The notes under the pieces were generated by a model. The model saw only the letters and a list, made by a program, of their open reading frames with translations. It ran no database searches and had not been told where the DNA came from. A stretch of 64,000 nt of DNA from an uncultured Lachnospiraceae bacterium (GTDB lineage Bacteria > Bacillota > Clostridia > Lachnospirales > Lachnospiraceae), in assembly GCA_910587095.1 (NCBI GenBank), contig CAJUMJ010000052.1, forward strand, positions 1 through 64,000, given 5' to 3'. A program made the translations under genes and the position numbers. Shown piece after piece: positions 17,156-26,176 of the stretch (positions are counted from its first letter, which is position 1; each line of letters opens with the position of its first letter).

Positions 17156-17508
17156 ATACTTCCTTTCCGCAGGTGTGCAGGGACTAATCCGACACACGAA
17201 TTTTTTGTGTTATTTAGTAATATAGTATGTTATAATCACCTGAGTGTGCGTTTGGCGGGGGATTTGACGAGCGGCGTACCGAATGGACACAAAATATTCA
17301 CAGTTTGATACGGATATATACACAATTTGCCAGTATATTAGTGAAAGAAGAGTTTGCCGCAACGTCGTCTCACACCGGAAAGTGCCGGAAATACGGTGTT
17401 TTCATCAGGATATGAGATACAAAGATGCGGTATAGAGGTTAGAGTAAGAAGCGCAGGAGGATGCCGAAAAGCGGGTATTTTCCGTACAGATTGGAGGAGG
17501 AGAGCGTT
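17156..17508. other. divergent intergenic region between cotJA and the ABC exporter
   Basis: About 350 bases without a credible gene. On the minus strand CATACTATA (17229-17221) fits sporulation -10 elements. On the plus strand TATAAT (17231-17236) could be a vegetative -10 for the ABC genes, though its -35 is poor. A weak hairpin ACACCG (17372-17377) / CGGTGT (17394-17399) followed by TTTTC lies nearer the ABC gene. Confidence 0.5.
17221..17229 (-). promoter_or_regulatory. candidate sigma-E/sigma-K -10 element for cotJ
   Basis: Read on the minus strand this is CATACTATA, fitting sigma-K CATANNNTA exactly and sigma-E/G CATAC-type elements in part. CACA sits about 15 bases upstream as a sigma-K-like -35. 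It is 66 bases before cotJA. In Bacillus cotJ is sigma-E controlled, so the exact factor is open. Confidence 0.45.
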
Positions 17509-18525
17509 TTGATACAGGTTGAAAATTTGGTCAAACGATATGGAGATCATGTGGCGGTGGACGGTTTGACGTTTACCGTTGAGCAGGGTAAAATTTACGG
17601 CTTTCTCGGGCCAAACGGTGCGGGAAAGAGCACGACAATGAATGTGATGACAGGTTACATCGCCGCGGATGGCGGAAGGGTTGTGATCGACGGGCACGAC
17701 ATATTAAAGGAACCTGTCGGGGCAAAGGCATGTATCGGGTATCTGCCGGAGGTGCCGCCTCTCTATCCTGACATGACGGTGCGGGAGTTTCTGCTGTTTG
17801 CGGCGGAGCTGAAAAGAGTGCCGAAAACGGAGAGAAGGGGGTGTGTAGAGCAGTTGGAGCAAAAGCTCGGTCTTTCAGAGATGAGCGGCCGATTGATCAG
17901 AAACCTTTCCAAAGGTTACAAACAGAGGGTGGGGTTTGCGCAGGCTCTCGTGGGAGAACCGAAGGTTTTGATTCTTGACGAACCTATGGTCGGGCTGGAT
18001 CCAAAGCAGATCATAGAGATGCGCGATTTGATAAAGGGGCTTTCACCGGAACATACGGTGATTTTAAGTTCGCATATTCTTTCCGAGATCAGCGCGGTGT
18101 GCGATCATATTTTAATCATATCCAAAGGAAAGCTTGCGGCCAGCGGTTCCCCGGAGGAGCTGCAGAGGATGATGAGAAAAACGGCGGAGCTTGCGGTGAC
18201 GGTGATCGGGGAGAGGACCCAGGCAAAACCGGTGCTGGATCAGATGGAAGAGATAGAGCGGTTTGATATCGAGGACGGTGGCGAGGAGGGCAGTATTTTG
18301 ATCCGCATTGTGGCAAAAGATGACGCGGATATCAGAAGGGCGTTATCGATGGCGCTGTCCGGGGCCGGACTGCCTGTTCTTTCCATGAACCGTTCGGAGA
18401 AATCCCTGGAGGATATTTTCCTGGAGCTGACGCAGGGGGATGCGGAAGAAGAGCCGGAGCCGGATGAGGATTTGGAGGAAACGGAGGAAAACGAAGAGGA
18501 GGGAACCGATGAGAGCGATATATAA
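17509..18525 (+). CDS. ABC transporter ATP-binding protein (GldA-like)
   Basis: ATPase subunit of 338 residues from a TTG start behind GGAGGAGGAGAG; the in-frame ATG at 17461 would add a non-conserved leader. Walker A GPNGAGKST, signature LSKGYKQRVGFAQ, Walker B VLILDEP and the H-loop SSHILSE are complete. The C-terminal ~110 residues form an accessory domain ending in a strongly acidic tail (EEEPEPDEDLEETEENEEEG). It overlaps the next gene by 17 bases. Gene order and relatives point to the Gld-type exporter found in many non-gliding bacteria; the cargo is unknown. Confidence 0.88.
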   Translation: MIQVENLVKRYGDHVAVDGLTFTVEQGKIYGFLGPNGAGKSTTMNVMTGYIAADGGRVVIDGHDILKEPVGAKACIGYLPEVPPLYPDMTVREFLLFAAELKRVPKTERRGCVEQLEQKLGLSEMSGRLIRNLSKGYKQRVGFAQALVGEPKVLILDEPMVGLDPKQIIEMRDLIKGLSPEHTVILSSHILSEISAVCDHILIISKGKLAASGSPEELQRMMRKTAELAVTVIGERTQAKPVLDQMEEIERFDIEDGGEEGSILIRIVAKDDADIRRALSMALSGAGLPVLSMNRSEKSLEDIFLELTQGDAEEEPEPDEDLEETEENEEEGTDESDI

Positions 18526-20632
18526 AAGAGAGTTACGATCCTATTTCTTTTCCTTTACGGGCTGCCTATTCGCGGCGGTTAATCTGTTTGTGATGGGATT
18601 ATATTTTGTAGTTTACAATATGCTGATGGGTTATCCGACCATATCCTATGTGCTGCAAAGTATTGTCTTTACCTTTATCGTGACGATACCGATTCTCACC
18701 ATGCGTTCACTTTCCGAAGAACGGAAAAACAAGACGGATCAGCTCATTTTGACATCGCCCGTTTCTGTGGGAAAAATTGTGCTCGGCAAGTACCTCGCAT
18801 TGGTGACGGTGCTGTTTATACCTACCGCATTTATGGGTATTTTGCCGTTTTTTCTTATGCAGGCGGGGGAGTTTTCGCTTGGCGTCTCTTACGCCGCCCT
18901 TTTGGGATTTTTCCTTTACGGGTCGTTGGCGCTTGCGGTGGGACTTTTCCTGTCATCTTTGACGGAGAATGTGGTGATCGCGGCAGTGCTTTCTTTTGGC
19001 GTGCTGTTTTTGGGCTATATTATGCCGGGCGTCTCGAACCTGCTTTCCACAACTGGAACCACGGAGGTGACAAGGGTCATCGGCCGGGTGCTTTCCTGCT
19101 TTGACATGGTGAGTCGTTTCGACACGCTTTCCACGGGTTATTTTGAGGTGGAGGCGGTTGTCTATTACCTGTCGGCCATAGCTCTGGCTCTTTTTTGCAC
19201 GGCGCAGTCCATCCAAAAGCGTCGTTATAATATTTCGGGCGGCGGATTTAAGCCGGGCGCTTACAGTGTGACGGGGATTTTATTGGCGATTGCGTTGACG
19301 GTGTTGGCAAATCTCGGACTAAACTATGTGCCGGAGCAGTATTCCTCTTTTGACTTGACTGAAAATAAACTGTATGCACTGACGGAGGAGACGGAAGAAT
19401 TTCTTGCAGGGCTTTCGGAGGATGTGACAATTTATATGCTTTCGGAGGAGGAGGCTGGGGATGCGAATCTGGCGAAAACACTGGAGCGGATGGCGGATCA
19501 GTCGGGGCGTCTGCGGGTGGAGTATGTGAGTCCGGCGAAGAATCCGAACTTTTATAAGAATTATACGACACAACAGCTTTCGGAAGGCAGTTTGATTGTG
19601 GAAGGCGAGAAGAGAAGCAGGGTGGTTGATTTCGGGGATATCTATACTTACGATATGGATTATTCCACGTACAGCTACCAGACCACCGGTTACGACGGGG
19701 AGGGACAGATTGTCTCGGCGCTGGCTTATGTTGCGACAGAGGATATGCCCGTCTTTTATGCGGTGGGCGGACATGGCGAGCTGGAGCTTGAGGAGAAATT
19801 TGCAAGTACGATAAAAAAGGAAAACGCTTCCTGCGAACAGCTTATGCTCTACTCGGTGGATGAGATTCCCCAGGATGCCCAGGGATTGATTTTAAATGCG
19901 CCCACAGGAGATTACTCGAAGGAGGACGCAAAGAAGGTGCTCGATTACCTGGAAAAAGGCGGCAACGCGCTGATTGTGTCAACGCTTGCGGAAGGGGAGA
20001 TGGAAAATTTCAAAAGTATTTTGGCGTTTTACGGGATAACCGAAGTGGATGGGACAATCGTGGAGGAAGACCGGAATTACTATTACCAGAATCCTTACTA
20101 CCTCTTCCCGAAGATCGAGACGGCACAGGTGACGGCGGCTCTTGCGGAGGGGTTGGTGTTTGCGCCCTTTTCGCGTGGGCTTTCCTATGAGGATACTTCG
20201 GACGAGATACATTACACGCCGCTGCTCACAACAAGCGAGAGCGCTTTTTCCAAGACTGACATCAAGAACAGCGGCGATTATGAGAAAAAAGATACGGATA
20301 TTGACGGCCCCTTTGTCATCAGCGTGGAGGTGGAGAAAGCCGTCGATGACGGCGTAGTGTCGCACGCTTTTCTTGTGGGAGGGGAGAGTATGTTTACCGG
20401 GATTGCGGACGACATGGCGCCGGGTAACAATGTGAGACTTTTTTCAGGCATGATAAGTGCGCTGGCGGATCGCGAGGCTTCCGTAGCGATTCCGGTAAAG
20501 AGCTTAGCTATGTCAACTCTGACCTTTAAGGCGCAGACGGCCTATATTGCCGCCGTTCTTTGCGTGATTGTGGTTCCGCTTACCGTGCTGATAACGGGGG
20601 GCGTCATCTGGTTTAAAAGAAGAAAGCGCTGA
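18509..20632 (+). CDS. ABC-2 permease fused to GldG-like domain
   Basis: Protein of 707 residues. Residues 1-250 are an ABC-2-type permease with about six hydrophobic helices, corresponding to GldF. Another helix (about 260-280) leads into a ~400-residue extracytoplasmic GldG/DUF4350-type domain containing VRVEY-type and VGGHGE segments, closed by a C-terminal helix (TAYIAAVLCVIVVPLTVL in part) and basic end RRKR. In Bacteroidetes GldF and GldG are separate proteins. The ATG at 18509 follows GAGGAGG inside the preceding gene, so translation is coupled. A membrane exporter or lipoprotein-related complex is likely; substrate unknown. Confidence 0.82.
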   Translation: MRAIYKRELRSYFFSFTGCLFAAVNLFVMGLYFVVYNMLMGYPTISYVLQSIVFTFIVTIPILTMRSLSEERKNKTDQLILTSPVSVGKIVLGKYLALVTVLFIPTAFMGILPFFLMQAGEFSLGVSYAALLGFFLYGSLALAVGLFLSSLTENVVIAAVLSFGVLFLGYIMPGVSNLLSTTGTTEVTRVIGRVLSCFDMVSRFDTLSTGYFEVEAVVYYLSAIALALFCTAQSIQKRRYNISGGGFKPGAYSVTGILLAIALTVLANLGLNYVPEQYSSFDLTENKLYALTEETEEFLAGLSEDVTIYMLSEEEAGDANLAKTLERMADQSGRLRVEYVSPAKNPNFYKNYTTQQLSEGSLIVEGEKRSRVVDFGDIYTYDMDYSTYSYQTTGYDGEGQIVSALAYVATEDMPVFYAVGGHGELELEEKFASTIKKENASCEQLMLYSVDEIPQDAQGLILNAPTGDYSKEDAKKVLDYLEKGGNALIVSTLAEGEMENFKSILAFYGITEVDGTIVEEDRNYYYQNPYYLFPKIETAQVTAALAEGLVFAPFSRGLSYEDTSDEIHYTPLLTTSESAFSKTDIKNSGDYEKKDTDIDGPFVISVEVEKAVDDGVVSHAFLVGGESMFTGIADDMAPGNNVRLFSGMISALADREASVAIPVKSLAMSTLTFKAQTAYIAAVLCVIVVPLTVLITGGVIWFKRRKR

Positions 20633-20647
20633 TTTGCCACAGAATGA

Positions 20648-20723
20648 TTGACTTCCGCAGGACTTTGTGTAAAAATGGATGCAAAGAGCAAAGCTCGCGA
20701 ACGAGGAAAACCAAAGGTTTTCC
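20648..20723 (+). promoter_or_regulatory. promoter-like sequence and hairpin leader before hydrogenase
   Basis: TTGACT (20648-20653), 16 bases, TAAAAA (20670-20675) is a possible promoter. Two perfect short hairpins follow in the leader: GAGC-AAA-GCTC (20686-20696) and GGAAAACC-AAA-GGTTTTCC (20705-20723). Neither is followed by a T-tract, so regulation, if any, is not classical attenuation. Confidence 0.4.
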
Positions 20724-20771
20724 GGTTGTGTTAATACATTATGAAACAGTATGAGTCTAAACGGAGGCAGT

Positions 20772-22271
20772 ATGAGAGGAATTGATACGCAGGTTCGGAA
20801 GAACAGGAGACGTATTTTTAAAGAGGTAGCGCATCTGGCCTATGAGTCCGAAAATCTCAAGGATGATATCGAGGCGCTGCCCTACAAGATTGTGGACTAT
20901 GACGAGTCAGAGTATGAAAATATTTACAGGGACCGCGCTATCGTGCGCGAGAGAATCCGTCTGGCCATGGGACTTTCCCTGCGCCCGGAGAACGTGCCTG
21001 TTCATCTGACACAGGGACTTGAGGAGAGCAACATATCGGAGAAATATTATGAGCCGCCGCTGATGCAGGTGATCCCTTCGGCGTGTAATGCCTGTCCGGA
21101 GAACAGTTATTATGTGACGGATCGCTGTATGGGCTGTGTGGCGCATCCTTGTCGCGAGGTCTGCCCGAGAGGAGCGATCTCCATGGTGAACGGACGGTCG
21201 GTGATCGACCCGGAAAAATGTATCAAATGCGGTAAATGCAAGGCAGTCTGTCCCTATGACGCCATCGCCCATCAGGTAAGGCCGTGCGCGGGTGCCTGCG
21301 GCGTGAACGCCATAAAGAACGACGAGAAGGGGCGTGCGGTGATCGATAATGATCTGTGTGTCTCCTGCGGACAGTGTATGGTGAACTGCCCTTTCGGCGC
21401 GATTGCGGACAAATCACAGATTTTCCAGCTCATCCGCGCGATGCAGGCGGGCGGAAAAATCATTGCCCAGGTGGCGCCGGCTTTTGCAGGGCAGTTCGGG
21501 CCGGATGTGACGCCGGATATGCTGAAAACGGCTTTGAAGGAACTGGGATTTTATGACGTGTACGAGACGGCGGTAGGTGCGGATATGGGCGCCATCGCGG
21601 AGGCGGAACATTATGCACAGGAGGTTTCCACAGGCAAGGTTCCCTTCAGCCTGACTTCCTGCTGTCCCTCCTGGTCGGTGCTGGCGAAGAAGTTCTTCCC
21701 CGAGACGATCGATAAAATATCAAATGCTTTGACGCCGATGGTTGCCACGGCGCGTCTGATCAAGGAAGAACACCCGGATGCCAAGGTTGTGTTTATCGGG
21801 CCTTGCGCTTCCAAAAAACTGGAAGCGTCCCGGCGGACGATTCGTTCCGATGTGGATTTTGTCATCACATTTGAGGAGCTGACGGGGATCTTTGAGGCGA
21901 AGGGCATTTTCCTGAAAGAGATAGAGGCGCTCGACGAACTGAAAGGAGCAACGGGAGCCGGAAGAGGCTACGGTGTGGCGGGCGGTGTGGCCAGCGCCAT
22001 CGAAGAGTGTGTGAAAGAGTACTATCCGGACGTTGAGGTGCACATAGAGCACGCGGAGAGCCTTTCCGAGTGTAAGAAGATGCTGATGTTGGCAAAAGCC
22101 GGTAAGAAAAACGGCTGTCTGATTGAGGGAATGGCTTGTCCCGGCGGCTGTGTGGCAGGCGCGGGGACGAATATCGCGGTCCCGGCGGCGACAAAGGCGG
22201 TGGCAGCATTTAAGAGCGCGGCGGACACAAAGATACCGGATCCGAGTGTACACCAGAGCAAAGTGGAATAA
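20772..22271 (+). CDS. monomeric [FeFe] hydrogenase, group B-like
   Basis: Protein of 499 residues. An N-terminal helical region (1-95) is followed by a ferredoxin-like part with several CxxCxxC clusters (CMGCVAHPCREVCPRG, CIKCGKCKAVCP, CVSCGQCMVNCP). The H-cluster domain has all three loops: TSCCPSW near residue 294, GPCASKKLE near 345 and EGMACPGGCVAGAG near 455. This layout matches the group B enzymes of Clostridia, whose physiological role is not settled. Start ATG follows ACGGAGG. No maturation genes (hydEFG) are in the window. gltX follows 60 bases later. Confidence 0.88.
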   Translation: MRGIDTQVRKNRRRIFKEVAHLAYESENLKDDIEALPYKIVDYDESEYENIYRDRAIVRERIRLAMGLSLRPENVPVHLTQGLEESNISEKYYEPPLMQVIPSACNACPENSYYVTDRCMGCVAHPCREVCPRGAISMVNGRSVIDPEKCIKCGKCKAVCPYDAIAHQVRPCAGACGVNAIKNDEKGRAVIDNDLCVSCGQCMVNCPFGAIADKSQIFQLIRAMQAGGKIIAQVAPAFAGQFGPDVTPDMLKTALKELGFYDVYETAVGADMGAIAEAEHYAQEVSTGKVPFSLTSCCPSWSVLAKKFFPETIDKISNALTPMVATARLIKEEHPDAKVVFIGPCASKKLEASRRTIRSDVDFVITFEELTGIFEAKGIFLKEIEALDELKGATGAGRGYGVAGGVASAIEECVKEYYPDVEVHIEHAESLSECKKMLMLAKAGKKNGCLIEGMACPGGCVAGAGTNIAVPAATKAVAAFKSAADTKIPDPSVHQSKVE

Positions 22272-22331
22272 TGCGATTGCGTTTACGATAAAAAGAATGA
22301 CAGAAATAGAAGGCAGAGGAAACCGAGAATT

Positions 22332-23786
22332 ATGAAAAAGATTAGAACCAGATACGCGCCGAGTCCTACCGGGCGGATGCATGTGGGAAATTTGAGGACG
22401 GCGCTGTACGCCTATCTGATTACGAAACACGAGGGCGGGGATTTTATTCTGCGCATTGAGGACACGGATCAGGAGAGATATGTGGAAGGCGCGGTGGATA
22501 TCATTTACCGCACCTTGAAGGACACGGGGCTTGTGCATGACGAAGGCCCCGATAAGGACGGAGGCGTCGGGCCCTATGTGCAGAGCGACCGTCAGAAACA
22601 GGGCATTTATTTACGTTACGCGAAGGAACTGGTTGAGAAGGGCGAGGCGTATTACTGCTTCTGCGATAAGGAGAGGCTTGCGTCCCTGACGCAAAATGTG
22701 GCTGGCAAGGAGATCAATATTTACGATAAACATTGTCTGCATCTTGCGAAGGAGGAGATTGAGGCAAATCTGGCGGCGGGCAAGCCTTATGTGATCCGAC
22801 AGAACAATCCGACAGAGGGCCAGACTACCTTCCACGACGACATCTACGGCGATATCACAGTGGATAACGCGGAGCTTGACGACATGATACTGATTAAGTC
22901 GGACGGCTATCCCACCTATAATTTCGCCAATGTGGTGGATGATCATCTGATGGGGATTACCCATGTGGTGAGGGGAAACGAATATCTTTCCTCTTCCCCG
23001 AAATACAACAGGCTCTATGATGCCTTTGGCTGGGAGGTGCCGGAATATGTGCACTGTCCGCTGATTACGGACGAGTCTCACCAGAAGCTTTCGAAGCGCT
23101 GCGGACACTCCTCCTACGAGGATCTGATTGAGCAGGGCTTTTTGTCGGAAGCTATCGTCAACTTTGTGGCTCTGCTTGGCTGGAGCCCGGAAGACAATGA
23201 AGAAATTTTCACACTCGAGGAGCTTGTGGAGCGGTTCGACTATCATCACCTCTCCAAATCCCCGGCGGTATTCGACTATACAAAGCTGAAGTGGATGAAC
23301 GGCGAGTATCTGAAAGCGATGGATTTTGACCGCTTTTACGAGATGGCAGAGCCTTATCTGAAAGAGGCCGTGAAAAAAGATTACGACCTGAAAAAGATTG
23401 CTGCCATGGTAAAGACGAGAATCGAGATTTTCCCGGATATCAGGGAGCATGTAGACTTTTTCGACGAGCTTCCCGCGTATGATACCGCGATGTACACACA
23501 TAAGAAAATGAAGACGAACGCGGAGACTTCCCTTGCTGTCCTTAAGGATCTATTGCCGATTCTGGAGGCGCAGGAGGATTACGCGAACGATGCGCTTTAC
23601 CGGACCATGACCGCCTATGTGGGTGAGAAGGGTTATAAAAACGGATATGTGATGTGGCCTGTGAGATGTGCCGTTTCCGGCAAACAGATGACGCCGGGCG
23701 GGGCGACGGAGCTCATGGAAGTACTTGGAAAGGAAGAGTCCCTTGCAAGGATCCGTAAGGGAATCGAAATGCTTGAGAACGAATGA
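22332..23786 (+). CDS. gltX: glutamyl-tRNA synthetase
   Basis: Class I synthetase of 484 residues, the typical bacterial length. The HIGH-equivalent lies in PSPTGRMHVGNLRTALY (HVGN) and the KMSKS-equivalent is KLSKR in SHQKLSKRCGHSS. The conserved RIEDTDQER segment binds glutamate. The start follows AGAGGAAA. No T-box leader is visible. The helicase gene overlaps its 3' end, so the two are co-transcribed. Discriminating or non-discriminating specificity cannot be told by eye. Confidence 0.95.
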   Translation: MKKIRTRYAPSPTGRMHVGNLRTALYAYLITKHEGGDFILRIEDTDQERYVEGAVDIIYRTLKDTGLVHDEGPDKDGGVGPYVQSDRQKQGIYLRYAKELVEKGEAYYCFCDKERLASLTQNVAGKEINIYDKHCLHLAKEEIEANLAAGKPYVIRQNNPTEGQTTFHDDIYGDITVDNAELDDMILIKSDGYPTYNFANVVDDHLMGITHVVRGNEYLSSSPKYNRLYDAFGWEVPEYVHCPLITDESHQKLSKRCGHSSYEDLIEQGFLSEAIVNFVALLGWSPEDNEEIFTLEELVERFDYHHLSKSPAVFDYTKLKWMNGEYLKAMDFDRFYEMAEPYLKEAVKKDYDLKKIAAMVKTRIEIFPDIREHVDFFDELPAYDTAMYTHKKMKTNAETSLAVLKDLLPILEAQEDYANDALYRTMTAYVGEKGYKNGYVMWPVRCAVSGKQMTPGGATELMEVLGKEESLARIRKGIEMLENE

Positions 23787-25713
23787 ACTTTCCTGTACGA
23801 CAAAGCAGGAGAAGGCAATAAAGCACGCTGACGGCCCGGCTATGGTGTTGGCCGGGCCCGGCAGCGGCAAAACTTTTGTCACAGTGCAGCGCATCAAAAA
23901 CCTCATCATGTCGCAGGGCGCGGATCCCGCCCACATTCTCGTGATCACATTCACCAGGGCAGCCGCTTCGGAAATGCAGGAACGGTTTTTAACCTTGATG
24001 GAAAAGGAAGTGTTGCCGGTCTGGTTCGGCACCTTCCACGCAATGTTTTATCATATCTTGAAACAATCGGCGCAGTATCGCGATTACACCATTATTACGG
24101 AAACGGAAAAGAGGAAACTTGTTTGGGACTTGATTCGCAACCATAAAAGATTTCTCTATGTACAGGAGGAGGACATAGAAGAGATTTTGACGGCCGTCAG
24201 CAGACATAAAGCGCGGACGTCTGACGGTTGTGGATGGGAGGAAGAAAATACGGAAGATGTACCGGAAATTCGAAAGATGAAGCGGGAGGATTTTCTTTTT
24301 TTGCTGGAAGAGTACCAAGGCTGGCTTAAGGAGTTTCGTAAGCTTGACTTCGATGATTTACAGATAAAATGCCTGTCTCTTTTGCGGTCGGACGAAACCT
24401 GTCTGTCAAGATGGCAGGAGCAGTTTCATTATATTCAGGTGGACGAGTTCCAGGACATCTCACCGGTTCAGTATGAGATTATCAAACTGCTGGCGGCGCC
24501 TGGGAACAATCTTTTTATCGTCGGAGACGACGATCAGTCCATCTACGGCTTTCGCGGTGCAAGCCCGGACAGCATGCAAAGGTTTCTGACGGATTTTCCA
24601 CAGGCGGAGCGGATTTTACTCGACGTGAATTTCCGGTGCCATGAAAAAATTGTGCAGGCGGCCGGACGAGTGATCGTTTGTAACGAAAACCGGATTCCGA
24701 AACGGATTTCTGCCGCCCATACGGTTGGGGAGGGGATTCGGCTCTGTCCTGCCGAGTCCAGGGAAGGGCTGCAGGAGGCAGTCGTGGACGAACTCAAAAA
24801 GGAGCAGGAAGCCGGGAATCTTTCGACGTGCGCCATGATCTGCCGCACCAATCTGGACTGCGGTTTTTGGGCGCAGACGCTCCACGAGGCGGACATTCCC
24901 TGTGTCCTCAAGGAAAAGCCCGGGAGCAGGTTTTCCCATTTCGTGATAAAGGATATATGCGCGTATCTGGCTTTGGGACAAGGGGAGCGGGACAGACGAC
25001 ATTTTCTCCGCATCATGAACCGTCCCGTGCGTTACATAAGGCGCGACAGTCTGCCGGAGGAAAAAGTGGACCGGGAAACGTTGATCGGATACTACGCGGA
25101 TGCGCCGGCTATACAGGAGCGTGTGAAACGACTGTACAGAGACATAGACAGTCTGTCCGGGAAACGGGTACATTTACAGATTCATTACATCCGCAAGGTG
25201 ATTGGATATGAAAGCTATCTGAGGGAGAAATACGGCTCCGGGAAAGCGGGGGAGTTTATGGAGATCGGGGAGGAATTTGAAACTTTTTCCAGGCGGTTTT
25301 CCTCTGTGTGGGAAATGGAGAGCTATATGAAGGAGTATCATCAAGTGATCAGCGAACCGCCGAAGAGAGGAAACGGAGTACAGCTTTTGACCATGCACGC
25401 TTCCAAAGGTCTCGAGTTTGACACTGTTTTTTTGCCGGAGTGCAACGAAGGCAAAATTCCCACAGAGAAAGCGAAGACGAGTGCACAGATGGAGGAGGAG
25501 AGGCGGATTTTTTATGTGGCAATGACGAGGGCAAAAAGACGTCTTGTGCTTTTTTTCCAAAACAAAAAAACCGGGAAGGAAGCGCCCTCCCGGTTCTTAA
25601 AGCCACTGTTGGATCAGGGTTACTCCTCTACCAGTTCATCAAACTCGGCGGCATCCAGAAACTCGTCGAACGCTTCCTCCACGGCTTCGTATTCTTCGTC
25701 GCTTTCGATATAA
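23773..25713 (+). CDS. UvrD/PcrA-family superfamily 1 DNA helicase
   Basis: Helicase of about 646 residues, shorter than PcrA (about 730). Motifs in order: Q-like TTKQEKAI, I GPGSGKT, Ia ITFTRAAASEMQ, II VDEFQDIS, III GDDDQSIYGFRGA, IV LDVNFRC, V LTMHASKGLEFD, VI YVAMTRAKRRL. The start is uncertain: the TTG at 23773 within the end of gltX is proposed, with TTG 23725 possible. After SRFLKPLLDQGY the frame continues ~30 residues as a Ser-rich tail lying antisense to the DUF1292 gene, so the tail is an overprint. The DUF1292 terminator also lies inside this frame. Confidence 0.85.
   Translation: MRTNELSCTTKQEKAIKHADGPAMVLAGPGSGKTFVTVQRIKNLIMSQGADPAHILVITFTRAAASEMQERFLTLMEKEVLPVWFGTFHAMFYHILKQSAQYRDYTIITETEKRKLVWDLIRNHKRFLYVQEEDIEEILTAVSRHKARTSDGCGWEEENTEDVPEIRKMKREDFLFLLEEYQGWLKEFRKLDFDDLQIKCLSLLRSDETCLSRWQEQFHYIQVDEFQDISPVQYEIIKLLAAPGNNLFIVGDDDQSIYGFRGASPDSMQRFLTDFPQAERILLDVNFRCHEKIVQAAGRVIVCNENRIPKRISAAHTVGEGIRLCPAESREGLQEAVVDELKKEQEAGNLSTCAMICRTNLDCGFWAQTLHEADIPCVLKEKPGSRFSHFVIKDICAYLALGQGERDRRHFLRIMNRPVRYIRRDSLPEEKVDRETLIGYYADAPAIQERVKRLYRDIDSLSGKRVHLQIHYIRKVIGYESYLREKYGSGKAGEFMEIGEEFETFSRRFSSVWEMESYMKEYHQVISEPPKRGNGVQLLTMHASKGLEFDTVFLPECNEGKIPTEKAKTSAQMEEERRIFYVAMTRAKRRLVLFFQNKKTGKEAPSRFLKPLLDQGYSSTSSSNSAASRNSSNASSTASYSSSLSI
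25566..25597 (-). terminator. terminator of DUF1292 gene, inside the helicase frame
   Basis: Read on the minus strand, AACCGGGAGGG and TTCCCGGTT form a GC-rich stem followed by a T-tract of seven. On the plus strand the same hairpin lacks a T-tract, consistent with the helicase frame being transcribed through it. Confidence 0.75.
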
Positions 25714-25961
25714 CCCAGTTCCGGCTCCTCGTTGGGATCTTCGGGGTTTTCGCTGTAGCGGTAGAACCAGACTTCACCCTCTGCGTTTTCCCCGTTTTCG
25801 TCAAGGGGCAGAAGGGCGATATAGTCTTTTTCGGAAACGGTCAGAATCGTGACTACGGCGCAGGTGACATTACTGCCGTCGTCAAGCTCCAGTTCTACGG
25901 TCATTTCTTCCTTTTCCAACTCTTCCTGTTCCTGCGTGCTTTTCTTTTCGTTTTTGCTCAT
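25620..25961 (-). CDS. DUF1292 (YrzB-like) protein
   Basis: Small acidic protein of 113 residues. A Lys/Glu-rich start is followed by the DUF1292 core (MTVELELDDGSNVTC, KDYIALLPLD, EVWFYRYSENP, with the segments given separately) and a long Glu/Asp-rich C-terminus. Function of the family is not known. ATG at 25961 follows GGAGG on the minus strand. Its last ~95 bases overlap, in the opposite direction, the end of the UvrD-like frame. Confidence 0.85.
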   Translation of the reverse strand: MSKNEKKSTQEQEELEKEEMTVELELDDGSNVTCAVVTILTVSEKDYIALLPLDENGENAEGEVWFYRYSENPEDPNEEPELGYIESDEEYEAVEEAFDEFLDAAEFDELVEE

Positions 25962-26069
25962 GACATCCTCCGGTCGACATGTTTTTGTTGTGTGAGACGT
26001 AATTTGGATTCTCATCGTGTAAACTATATACAGTGTACCACAAGTGCGTGATTATGGGTATATTTTAGA

Positions 26070-26098
26070 TTGAAAAAGAGGCTCCTTTTCTGTATAAT
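26070..26098 (+). promoter_or_regulatory. strong sigma-A-type promoter before GH13-like gene
   Basis: TTGAAA (26070-26075), 17-base spacer, TATAAT (26093-26098). Start point near 26105, about 70 bases before the ATG. Confidence 0.75.
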
Positions 26099-26176
26099 AT
26101 ATAGTGACTTAAATTACGATTCCCGGAAGGATACGCCAGACAACGGGAATGAGGCTTGGCTCGAACGGAGGATTTG

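Noticed and set aside
17461..17508. Upstream ATG at 17461 as the ABC ATPase start
   Set aside because: The extra 16 residues are unlike the family, and an excellent SD (GGAGGAGGAGAG) lies just before the TTG at 17509.
23550..24032. Minus-strand frame across the gltX/helicase junction
   Set aside because: Shadow of two well-supported plus-strand genes; no family resemblance.
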